The translations under genes and the position numbers were made by a program. This document shows positions 55,660-64,000 of a stretch of 64,000 bases of DNA, piece after piece. This DNA comes from Pelobates cultripes (Eukaryota; Chordata; Amphibia; Anura; Pelobatidae). Location: positions 107,994,643-108,058,642 of the forward strand of contig OW240915.1 in assembly GCA_933207985.1 (NCBI GenBank). The letters run 5' to 3'. Each line of letters begins with the position of its first letter. The stretch's first letter is position 1. The notes under the pieces were generated by a model. It ran no database searches and had not been told where the DNA came from. It saw only the letters and a program-made list of their open reading frames with translations.

Positions 55660-56178
55660 GGATACTGAATAGCAGTTAGTTGCCTGCAAGCGTCTGTGTG
55701 TCGGGCTCGCAGCGTATACTGTGCCCATTTGCCCAGTGCCACCACTCACTCACTGGTGTCACAATAGCGTGCATTTAAAAACCCAAAAACTTTTTTCACT
55801 GTTATAGATTGAATAGCAGTTAGTTGTCTCCAAGCGTCTGTGTGTCAGGCTCGCAGCGTATACTGTGCCCACATGCCCAGTGCCACCACTCACTCACTGG
55901 TGTTACAATAGCGTGCATTTAAAAACCCAAAAACTTTTTTCACTGTTATAGATTGAATAGCAGTTAGTTGTCTGCAAGCGTCTGTGTGTCAGGCTCGCAG
56001 CGTATACTGTGCCCACTTGCCCAGTGCCAAAACTCACTCACTGGTGTCACAATAGCGTGCATTTAAAAACCCAAAAACTTTTTTCACTGTTATAGATTGA
56101 ATAGCAGTTAGTTGTCTGCAAGCATCTGTGTGTCAGGCTCGCAGCGTATACTGTGCCCACTTGCCCAGTGCCACCACT
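55660..56178. repeat. 144-bp tandem repeat, about 3.6 copies
   Basis: Unit starts gaatagcagttagttgtctg and includes cagcgtatactgtgcccact, cactcactggtgtcacaata and aaaacccaaaaacttttttc. Starts at 55,667, 55,811, 55,954 and 56,099 give spacings of 143-145. Confidence 0.93.
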
Positions 56179-59100
56179 CCATATCTGCCAAGTGACCCTA
56201 TGTAGGAGGAACAGTCTCTATTCTGCTATGTGTCAGTGTGTATCAGGGGCTCTGAGGAGAAGTGTCAATCCATATCTGCCAAGTGACCCTATGTAGGAGG
56301 AACAGTCTCTATTCTGCTCTGTGTCAGTGTGTATCAGGGGCTCTGAGGACAGGTGTCAATCCATATCTGCCAAGTGACCCTATGTAGGGGCAACAGTCTC
56401 TATTCTGCTCTGTGTCAGTGTGTATCATGGTCTCTGAGGACAGGTGTCAATCCACATCTGCCAAGTGACCCTATGTAGGAGAACAGTCTCTATTCTGCTC
56501 TGTGTCAGTGTGTATCATGGTCTCTGAGGACAGGTGTCAATCCATATCTGCCAAGTGACCCTATGTAGGAGGAACAGTCTCTATTCTGCTCTGTGTCAGT
56601 GTGTATCAGGGGCTCTGAGGACAGGTGTCAATCCATATCTGCCAAATGACCCTATGTAGGGGGAACAGTCTCTATTCTGCTCTGTGTCAGTGTGTATCAT
56701 GGTCTCTGAGGACAGGTGTCACTCCATATCTGCCAAGTGACCCTATGTAGGGGAACAGTCTCTATTCTGCTCTGTGTCAGTGTATCATGGTCTCTGAGGA
56801 CAGGTGTCAATCCATATCTGCCAAGTGACCCTATGTAGGGGGAACAGTCTCTATTCTGCTCTGTGTCAGTGTGAATCAGGGGCTCTGAGGACAGGTGTCA
56901 ATCCATATCTGCCAAGTGACCCTATGTAGGGGGAACAGTCTCTATTCTGCTCTGTGTCAGTGTGTATCAGGGATCCTGAGGATAGGTGTCAATCCATATC
57001 TGCCAAGTGACGCTATGTAGGGGGAACAGTATCTATTCTGGTCTGTGTCAGTGTGTATCATGATCTCTGAGGACAGGTGTCAATCCATATCTGCCAAGTG
57101 ACCCTATGTAGGGGAAACAGTCTCTATTCTGCTCTGTGTAAGTGTGTATCATGATCTCTGAGGACAGGTGTCAATCCATATCTGCCAAGTGACCCTATGT
57201 AGGAGAACAGTCTCTATTCTGCTCTGTGTCAGTGTGTATTATAATCTCTGAGGACAGGTGTCAATCCATATCTGCCAAGTGACCCTATGTAGGAGAACAG
57301 TCTCTATTCTGCTCTGTGTCAGTGTGTATCATGGTCTCTGAGGACAGGTGTCAATCCATATCTGCCAAGTGACCCTATGTAGGGGAAACAGTCTCTATTC
57401 TGCTCTGTGTCAGTGTGTATCATGATCTCCGAGGACAGGTGTCAATCCATATCTGCCAAGTGACCCTATGTAGGAGGAACAGTCCCTATTCTGCTCTGTG
57501 TCATTGTGTATCAGGGATCCTTAGGACAGGTGTCAATCCATATCTGCCAAGTGACCCTATGTAGGAGGAACAGTCTCTATTCTGCTCTGTGTCAGTGTGT
57601 ATCAGGGGCTCTGAGGACAGGTGTCAATCCATATCTGCTAAGTGACCCTATGTAGGCGGAACAGTCTCTATTCTGCTCTGTGTCAGTGTGTATCAGGGGC
57701 TCTGAGGACAGGTGTCAATCCATATCTGCCAAGTGACCCTATGTAGGAGAACAGTCTCTATTCTGCTCTGTGTCAGTGTGTATCATGGTCTCTGAGGACA
57801 GTTGTCAATCCATATCTGCCAAGTGACCCTTTGTAGGAGGAACAGTCTCTATTCTGCTCTGTGTCAGTGTGTATCAGGTGCTCTGAGGACAGGTGTCAAT
57901 CCATATCTGCCAAGTGACCGTATGTAGGAGGAACAGTCTCTATTCTGCTCTGTGTCAGTGTGTATCAGGGGCTCTGAGGACAGGTGTCAATCCATATCTG
58001 CCAAGTGACCCTATGTAGGAGAACAGCCTCTATTCTGCTCTGTGTCAGTGTGTATCATGGTCTCTGAGGACAGGTGTCAATCCATATCTGCCAAGTGACC
58101 CTATGTAGGGGGAACAGTCTCTATTCTGCTCTGTGTCAGTGTGTATCATGGTCTCTGAGGACAGGTGTCAATCCATATCTGCCAAGTGACCCTATGTAGG
58201 GGGAACAGTCTCTATTCTGCTCTGTGTCAGTGTGTATCATGGTCTCTGAGGACAGGTGTCAATCCATATCTGCCAAGTGACCCTATGTAGGGGGAACAGT
58301 CTCTATTCTGCTCTGTGTCAGTGTGTATCATGGTCTCTGAGGACAGGTGTCAATCCATATCTGCCAAGTGACCCTATGTAGGGGAACATTCCCTATTCTG
58401 CTCTGTGTCAGTGTGTATCAGGGGCTCTGAGGACAGGTGTCAATCCATATCTGCCAAGTGACCCTATGTAGGAGGAACAGTCTCTATTCTGCTCTGTGTC
58501 AGTGTCTATCAGGGGCTCTGAGGACAGGTGTCAATCCATATCTGCCAAGTGACCCTATGTAGGGGGAACAGTATCTATTCTGCTCTGTGTCAGTGTGTAT
58601 CATGGTCTCTGAGGACAGGTGTCAATCCATATCTGCCAAGTNNNNNNNNNNNNNNNNNNNNNNNNNNNNNNNNNNNNNNNNNNNNNNNNNNNNNNNNNNN
58701 NNNNNNNNNNNNNNNNNNNNNNNNNNNNNNNNNNNNNNNNNCTCTGAGGACAGGTGTCAATCCATATCTGCCAAGTGACCCTATGTAGGAGAACAGTCTC
58801 TATTCTGCTCTGTGTCAGTGTGTATCATGGTCTCTGAGGACAGTTGTCAATCCATATCTGCCAAGTGACCCTATGTAGGAGAACAGTCTCTATTCTGCTC
58901 TGTGTCAGTGTGTATCAGGGGCTCTGAGGACAGGTGTCAATCCATATCTGCCAAGTGACCCTATGTAGGGGAACAGTCTCTATTCTGCTCTGTGTCGGTG
59001 TGTATCATGATCTCTGAGGACAGGTGTCAATCCATATCTGCCAAGTGACCCTATGTAGGAGAACAGTCTCTATTCTGCTCTGTGTCAGTGTGTATCATGG

Positions 59101-59830
59101 TCTCTGAGGACAGTTGTCAATCCATATCTGCCAAGTGACCCTATGTAGGAGGAACAGCCTCTATTCTGCTCTGTGTCAGTGTGTATCAGGTGCTCTGAGG
59201 ACAGGTGTCAATCCATATCTGCCAAGTGACCCTATGTAGGAGGAACAGTCTCTATTCTGCTCTGTGTCAGTGTGTATCATGGTCTCTGAGGACAGGTGTC
59301 AATCCATATCTGCCAAGTGACCCTATGTAGGGGGAACAGTCCATATTCTGCTCTGTGTCAGTGTGTATCAGGGATCCTTAGGACAGGTGTCAATCCATAT
59401 CTGCCAAGTGACCCTATGTAGGGGGAAGAGTCTCTATTCTGCTCTGTGTCAGTGTGTATCATGGTCCCTGAGGACAGGTGTCAATCCATATCTGCCAAGT
59501 GACCCTATGTAGGGGGAACAGTCTCTATTCTGCTCTGTGTCAGTGTGTATCATGGTCTCTGAGGACAGGTGTCAATCCATATCTGCCAAGTGACCCTATG
59601 TAGGAGGAACAGTCTCTATTCTGCTCTGTGTCAGTGTGTATCAGGGTCTCTGAGGACAGGTGTCAATCCATATCTGCCAAGTGACCCTATGTAGGAGGAA
59701 CAGTCTCTATTCTGCTCTGTGTCAGTGTGTATCATGGGCTCTGAGGACAGGTGTCAATCCATACCTGCCAAGTGACCCTATGTAGGGGGAACAGTCCCTA
59801 TTCTGCTCTGTGTCAATATGTCATATGTCA
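56179..59830. repeat. About 90-bp satellite array, about 40 copies
   Basis: Unit ccatatctgccaagtgaccc, then tatgtagg(g/a)ggaacagtct, ctattctgctctgtgtcagt, gtgtatca(t/g)ggtctctgag, gacaggtgtcaat. Spacing is 88-91. Variable positions recur across units (agg-GG-aaca versus agg-AG-aaca; TCATGG versus TCAGGGG), so higher-order organisation can be tested. The last unit (59,760) has ccatacctgcc and then decays. Confidence 0.97.
58642..58741. other. Assembly gap, 100 N, inside the satellite
   Basis: Exactly 100 Ns, both sides in the 90-bp repeat. Probably a placeholder; the true copy number is unknown. Confidence 1.
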
Positions 59831-60172
59831 GGTATCAATCCATATCCATTGTGATTTAGGAATGTTAGGTGATTTCTGCCCTTTATGGATTAAAACCAGA
59901 CTCTGCATCAACTGTGTAATTTTCCATGGGAGTTTTGCCATGGATCCCCCTCCGGCATGCCACAGGTGTTAGTCCCCAGGTGTTAGTCCCCTTGAAACAA
60001 CTTTTCCATCACTATTGTGGCCAGAAAGAGTCCCTGTGTGTTTTAAAATTCACCTGCCCATTGAAGTCTATGGCGGTTCGCCCAGGTTCGCCAGTTCGCG
60101 AACATTTGCGGAAGTTCGCGTTCGCCGTTTGCGAACCAAAAATTTTGTGTTCGCGACATCACTACTGGTGAC

Positions 60173-61100
60173 TGATTGCAGGGATCGACGCCATTGCAGT
60201 GTGGACCTCGTAAGGTCCTGGTAGAATGAGAGACTGGACCCCTCAAACGGTAGCGGTGTCTTGCCATGCATTGCTGTCATCAGGAGTCTTTTATCCTGTG
60301 AGGTGGAGCATGGGACGATCACATCCCTCACCATGGTAGATGTAGTGCCAACTGCCGCCGGTAGGCGTTATATCCCGTCTATAAAGAATTTTTTGGCTTG
60401 GGGCTGGTGCAGTATGGAGGCCACCAGGCGCTCATATAATGAGGTAGCTCGTCCGGTGTGATTGTGTCAGGAATCCCTCTGATTTTCAGGTGGTTGTGCC
60501 GTGACCTGTCATCTAGGGCTGTGTAATGGAGTGAGAGGGCTTGTTGATGCATTTGGATAGCCAAGACTGTGGCTTGGAGGTCTGAGAGTCCCTGTTTGAG
60601 TGTTACTATATCCTCTTCAGAGGCCTTCACCCTGGTGTCCACTGCCTGTATGTTTGCCTTAATACTTGCCACGTCTGCCGCCAGGAGGGACTTGATCTCC
60701 TGGACCAGTTTGCGGAAATCCCGCTGAGTGACTGGCGCCGACCCATCCATACTCTCAGCTGTGCACGGTACCTGTTCTGGTAGTGGGTCTGGGCGAGCAG
60801 ACTCTTCAGGAGTCAGTGCTGGTCTGTGATCTGCCTTGTCCGCCATCTTAGCCAACTGATTTCGCTGCAGTAAGGGCCTTTTGTCCCTGAAACCTGACTG
60901 TGGCTCCAGGGGGGGTTCTGTGATTGTCTGCCCATCTGTGTTAAGGGTAGTTGGAGGGCGTCAGTGTAGTACCCACCCTCTGGTTCCCCGTGAGGCTGCC
61001 AGCAATCCAGCAGGTCCGACCAGGTCGAGCTCTGTGTGTGTTTGTAGGCCCCGGGCTTGAGTTTCTGCCTCTTGACTCTTGCCGCCTGGATGGAAGACAT
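60173..61100 (-). pseudogene. ORF1 N-terminal and middle part of the HAL1-like L1
   Basis: The open start at 61,100 reads MSSIQAARVKRQKLKPGAYK, then MGRQSQNPP. A frameshift in a C7 run (about 60,909-60,915) leads to the frame with LAKMADKADHRPA. A coiled coil follows (VASIKANIQAVDTRVKASEE, then LKQGLSDLQATVL), and DDRSRHNHLKIRGIPDTITP marks the start of the RRM. A deletion and frame change after about 60,420 precede RDVIVPCSTSQDKRLLMTA and STLQWRRSLQSVTS, which ends at the hAT insertion. The order coiled coil, RRM, C-terminal domain is that of L1 ORF1. Confidence 0.88.
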
Positions 61101-61269
61101 AGGTCATCTCCGGATCTCTCACTCCGCAGGTTGACAGCCTATAGCAGGTAGGGAGAGGGGTTTAATCCCCTAACATCAAGCTTTTGTCGGCTAGGACCTA
61201 CGGAGCTCCGTCAGATAGCGACTACTCTTGTTCACAGTCAGGCTCCGCCCCTCTATGGTAATGGTTTTT

Positions 61270-62160
61270 ATCGAGTATTCTAGTTATCATCATTTAAATT
61301 GGCTATGCAATATCCCAAGAGTCAGCAGAATAAAATCTTTTTAAATTGTTCTAAAAAAAGATTTAAAAAAAGTACATGTTTTAAATAGAAAAACACCTTA
61401 TTAGACAATACCCCAAAAAGTAGATACGTTTAACAAAGAAGAATTATTAAAAGTGAAAAAGAAAGGACAAAGACAATAGTTTTGATAGTGCTTTTTAAAC
61501 AAAATATAACATTGAAGCGACATATGATTGAGAAAGCTATCAATAAGCAATTGCCAATTTTAAAACAAGATTGGCTTTCAAAGAATGTTTTATCTAAAAA
61601 AAAATAATAATTTATAAAAGAACAGAAAATTTTAAAATGATTTTAGCACCTAGTGTCCTTCCGACTCTTGAGAACCATGAATTTAAAGGGAAAGGTTTTC
61701 TAACTGAACAGCCAAAATGTTTTTTTTTTTTTTTTTAAATGTGGTAACTGTAGTACCAGTAAACTCCAGTTTTAACGAGTTTTAACATTTTTATTACAGC
61801 AGACACTTTTAAAATTAGCCAGCTTATAAAATGTTAAAGTAAAAATGTGGTATATTTACTTTAGTGTATTTGTGGTATTCAGTATATAGGAAGGAAGATT
61901 GGAAATTACATGAAAGGCTGCTGGCACATATTAGTGGGATAAAATACAAAAGTGATAAACATAGTGTTCAGAGGCATTGTAATAATTGTAAAGATTTTAC
62001 TTTAAATACTTTTATTTTTATTATGATAGACAAGATAGTAGCCCACTGGGGGGAGGGGAGTGACACAGTATTTTTTTACTCCCCCAAAAAATCAAGTTGA
62101 TTTATAAAAAAAATCAAAACAACCATACAAGGTTTGAATACAAAATTAAACATTTTAGCT
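61270..62160 (+). pseudogene. Penelope-like element C-terminal part with GIY-YIG endonuclease
   Basis: IEYSSYHHLNWLCNIPR follows the insertion. The GIY-YIG motif is at about 61,848-61,905: VVYLL, a stop, then CICGIQYIGRK. After a frame change LHERLLAHISGIKYKSDKHS and VQRHCNNC follow (61,900-61,990). IDKIVAHWGEGSD (about 62,024) and GLNTKLNI (about 62,133) match the family's C-terminal order. At least four frame breaks. Confidence 0.82.
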
Positions 62161-62249
62161 TTTGATTAATTTTGAGTTTTTTATTTCATTAATATTATTT
62201 CATTTTCCCATTTTTAGACTGTCCAGTTTGGATCCTGTCCCTGAGGTTC

Positions 62250-62345
62250 CACGGATCTTCTTGCTCTGCTCTCTCACACGCATTTAGTGATGCCGGGGCT
62301 AGAGTGACATCATATTTGCGTGAGGGAGCAAAGCAAGAAGAGCAC
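62250..62345. repeat. Imperfect hairpin, about 25-bp arms
   Basis: Arms cttcttgctctgctctctca and tgagggagcaaagcaagaag, with loop of about 45 bp. Class unknown. Confidence 0.7.
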
Positions 62346-62529
62346 AGAGATCAGTATTCCCTTGCCACCCTTTTAAAATATGCACAGCCGCCCGCCTACA
62401 ATGCTCACACCCACCCACCTTGGGAGTCCTTAAGGTGGCCAGCCTGCTAACAAGGCATCTGCTAAAGTTTTTTCCGCCTGAAAGGACCGCCCAAGAACAA
62501 GAAGCTCCCACCTTCGGCCCACCGCTGTT

Positions 62530-63366
62530 TATAGGGCTGCCCCAACCTTTCTCCATTCTGGTGTTACTTTGGATGGTGATTGACAAGGAGTGACTGATGG
62601 AGATGAAGACAAGTTCATTCCCACAGTATCTTTTTTTCCCACCTCCAGTGAAGGGATCACGTTCAGGGCTCTATCTCTCCATGCCAGTATCTTTGTGGGT
62701 AAGCACCAGTGACAGACCACTCTGGGTTTGTGAAGTGCTTTGGTGACAATGGAAAATTCTCTCCTCCTCCCCATCATGGTCATAAGAGAGCTGCATAGAG
62801 CAACAGAGATGCATAGGGTTCAGGTAAAGCAGGAATCTTCTGAGCCACCACTATGATAGCTTCCTTGACATGATACAAATGTAGCCGCACAATGATAACC
62901 CTGATAGCATAAGGAGTCATGTTTCGAGATGCTGTCAAGTAGCAGGTACTATCTTCAGTAGCTGACAGCATAGCTTTAAAGACAGCTCTCCAGTTGTCTG
63001 GCAGTCCATTCATAGTGACTGTTTCAGGTATGCCTCGGATTCTAATATTATTTATTCTGGAGCAGCCCTCCATGTCAATCACCTTAGTCAAAAGTGTGGC
63101 TTGGTCTTCCCCTAGCTTGTGGAAAGTGTCCACAAGTTCATCGTGCGTTGTGCAGAGCTCATCTGTTGTGCCCTATAACTTCCCTGATATCACTGAGCTC
63201 TTGTAGATGTCTGTTGTTATGGCCAGAAATTCCTCTTGAATGGTGGTGCAAGGTAGAGCCTGCATTCTCCTTTCAGAGATCGGGCAATCTTTGAGAACCT
63301 GCAGAAGGAGTTTGTAGTGGAGAGGTAGTACAATCCACAATATCTCCGCTGGTAGACAGGAACAGC
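62530..63366 (-). pseudogene. Third L1, ORF1 relic
   Basis: Minus strand: N-terminal coiled coil fragments (TTDELCTTHDELVDTFHKLG), RINNIRIRGIPETVTMNGLP (RRM start), RVIIVRLHLYHVKEAII, and then in another frame RRREFSIVTKALHKPRVVCH (C-terminal domain). The DRAHR block is not visible. Ends at 63,366 where a hAT-like end begins. Confidence 0.85.
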
Positions 63367-64000
63367 CAGGGCCGTCTTTAAGGAGGGGCAAAAGGGGCAG
63401 CTGCCCTGGGCCCAGTTACTCCTGGGGGCCCTAAGGCAGCTGCCCCATGGGCCCCCTGCAGCACCTGAGGCAATCAGGGGCCACAGCCCTTTAATACTGT
63501 TCTGGACCGGGCCCTTGTAATATGGGGGTTGGCTGAATACAAACACACAGCTAGCCACTCACACACTGCCCTGTGATCCCTTTTCTTCTCCGTGGCATGC
63601 TGGGAGGCAGTGAGGTCAGATCACTTCCTCCTCAGTGCCGCTGGGGAGGAGGCACACACCACACGGAGAAGGATGCAAGCATTGTGGGGGAGAGGGACTG
63701 AGAAAGCTGATGGCAGACTCCCATCAGCCTGGGCCAACAAGCTGCCACTGGACCTTTCTGTACCCAAAAGGTAAGGAGACAGGAGGGTGGCTAAATATGT
63801 TTTGTTTTTTTGTTTTGCTTATTTCTGATATCACTTTTATTCAAGTGTTGGTGTTTGTAATGTAACACACAGGGAATAAGTACATGTTAAAAATCCAAGA
63901 AGAACCTGACAGTTCCCTATTAAATATAAATTTTAAAAGTATTTATTTTAACATATTATTGCATCAAGTGTTATCAAAGGCTGTATACCATTTCCAAATG
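63367..64000. mobile_element. hAT-like element, left end only, runs off the right edge
   Basis: Starts cagggccgtctttaaggagg at 63,367, an end similar to the hAT at 45,940 (cagggccggattaa). It is followed by a G/C-rich domain with ctgccctgggcccagt and a self-complementary gcagctgcc / ggcagctgcc pair. The part at 63,580-63,790 is homologous with 38,990-39,250. The predicted 8-bp duplication ggaacagc (63,359-63,366) should reappear beyond the window. Confidence 0.6.

Larger units (their letters stand above)
55183..60164. mobile_element. hAT-like element (4,982 bp including a gap) carrying two satellite arrays
   Basis: The 8-bp target duplication ctggtgac is perfect (55,175-55,182 and 60,165-60,172). 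Ends are tagtgatg and catcacta, followed by imperfect GTTCGC/GCGAAC-rich subterminal DNA (ggttcgcaggcgaatag at left; gttcgcgaacatttgcgg and gttcgcgttcgccgtttgcg at right). No transposase coding. Interior: 144-bp repeat (55,660-56,178) and 90-bp repeat (56,179-59,830). Inserted in ORF1 of the HAL1-like L1. Confidence 0.88.
54439..61254 (-). mobile_element. HAL1-like L1 (ORF1 and UTRs only), perfect 15-bp target duplication, split by a hAT element
   Basis: The duplication atggtaatggttttt is identical at 54,424-54,438 and 61,255-61,269. On the minus strand the element starts agaggggcggagcctgactg at 61,254, has a 5' UTR of about 150 bp, one ORF of the L1 ORF1 type, and a 3' UTR (54,927 down to 54,439) with AATAAA and a short A-run. 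Removing the inner hAT leaves about 1.8 kb. No ORF2 sequence is visible, so the element is ORF1-only, the arrangement called HAL1 in mammals. Confidence 0.85.
53995..62160 (+). mobile_element. Penelope-like element (RT plus GIY-YIG endonuclease), split by a nested insertion
   Basis: RT end at about 54,110-54,438 and endonuclease part at 61,255-62,160, both plus. Coding context runs into the insertion as YFKPIDGNGF (phase ending at the 15-bp duplication) and continues on the far side as IEYSSYHHLNWLCNIPR. This matches the KPTD.N..L..SS.H......IP pattern of Penelope proteins. 5' limit uncertain. Several frameshifts: inactive. Confidence 0.85.

Noticed and set aside
56179..59830. CRISPR-like array
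   Set aside because: Units are contiguous with no unique spacers and the genome is vertebrate; it is an ordinary satellite.
63367..63774. 60-76 codon plus-strand frames at 63.6 kb
   Set aside because: They overlap in two frames within the hAT-like repeat and recur in altered form at 39.1 kb.

Overview
The window looks like intronic DNA of a frog or toad. It holds one convincing host exon and an unusually dense, layered set of transposable elements. The host exon (22,939-23,145, minus strand) has a clean acceptor and donor and encodes a glutamine- and isoleucine-rich stretch that I recognise as part of POU6F2. Both splice phases are 0, so most of the window is probably POU6F2 intron. The vertebrate exon together with DIRS/Ngaro tyrosine-recombinase elements, L1, CR1/L2-type and R4-like LINEs, a Penelope-like element, hAT elements and TTAA-flanked MITEs points to an anuran. 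Several repeat families feel like those of spadefoot toads, but that is memory only and weak.

Layout, left half. 1-2.46 kb: R4/R2-like LINE, minus, with an exact 231-bp in-frame internal duplication. 2.88-8.71 kb: Ngaro/PAT-type element, minus, defined by split direct repeats, with Gag-like and RNase H remnants. 9.2-9.9 kb: probable L1 3' end. 10.4-12.3 kb: relic of a second DIRS/Ngaro-type reverse transcriptase, cut by a CR1/L2-type LINE tail. 13.507-19.281 kb: complete-length DIRS element with 161-bp inverted terminal repeats and an internal complementary region. 22.9 kb: POU6F2 exon. 24.9-27 kb: fold-back repeats. 29.0-35.3 kb: a 6.1-kb L1 with a 15-bp target duplication, inserted inside a TTAA MITE.

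Layout, right half. 36.4-37.0 kb: two hammerhead-ribozyme-like motifs. 37.6-38.9 kb: CCAAT-containing hairpins and a GC-rich tandem array. 39.4-42.3 kb: an L2-like RT fragment fused to a hAT-like end, present twice. 45.7-53.8 kb: L1 ORF2 relic carrying a hAT element (8-bp target duplication, minisatellite that changes strand), a CR1 copy and two LTR-like elements (5-bp duplications). 54.0-62.2 kb: Penelope-like element (RT plus GIY-YIG nuclease) split by an ORF1-only (HAL1-like) L1 with a perfect 15-bp duplication, itself split by a 4,982-bp hAT-like element with a perfect 8-bp duplication that contains about 40 copies of a 90-bp satellite.

No tRNA, rRNA, CRISPR, bacterial operon or viral gene set was seen. 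Apart from the POU6F2 exon, coding capacity belongs to transposons and almost all of it is broken. The value of the window lies in its insertion stratigraphy: target-site duplications let several insertions be ordered in time. Two 100-N gaps are present, one inside the satellite array.
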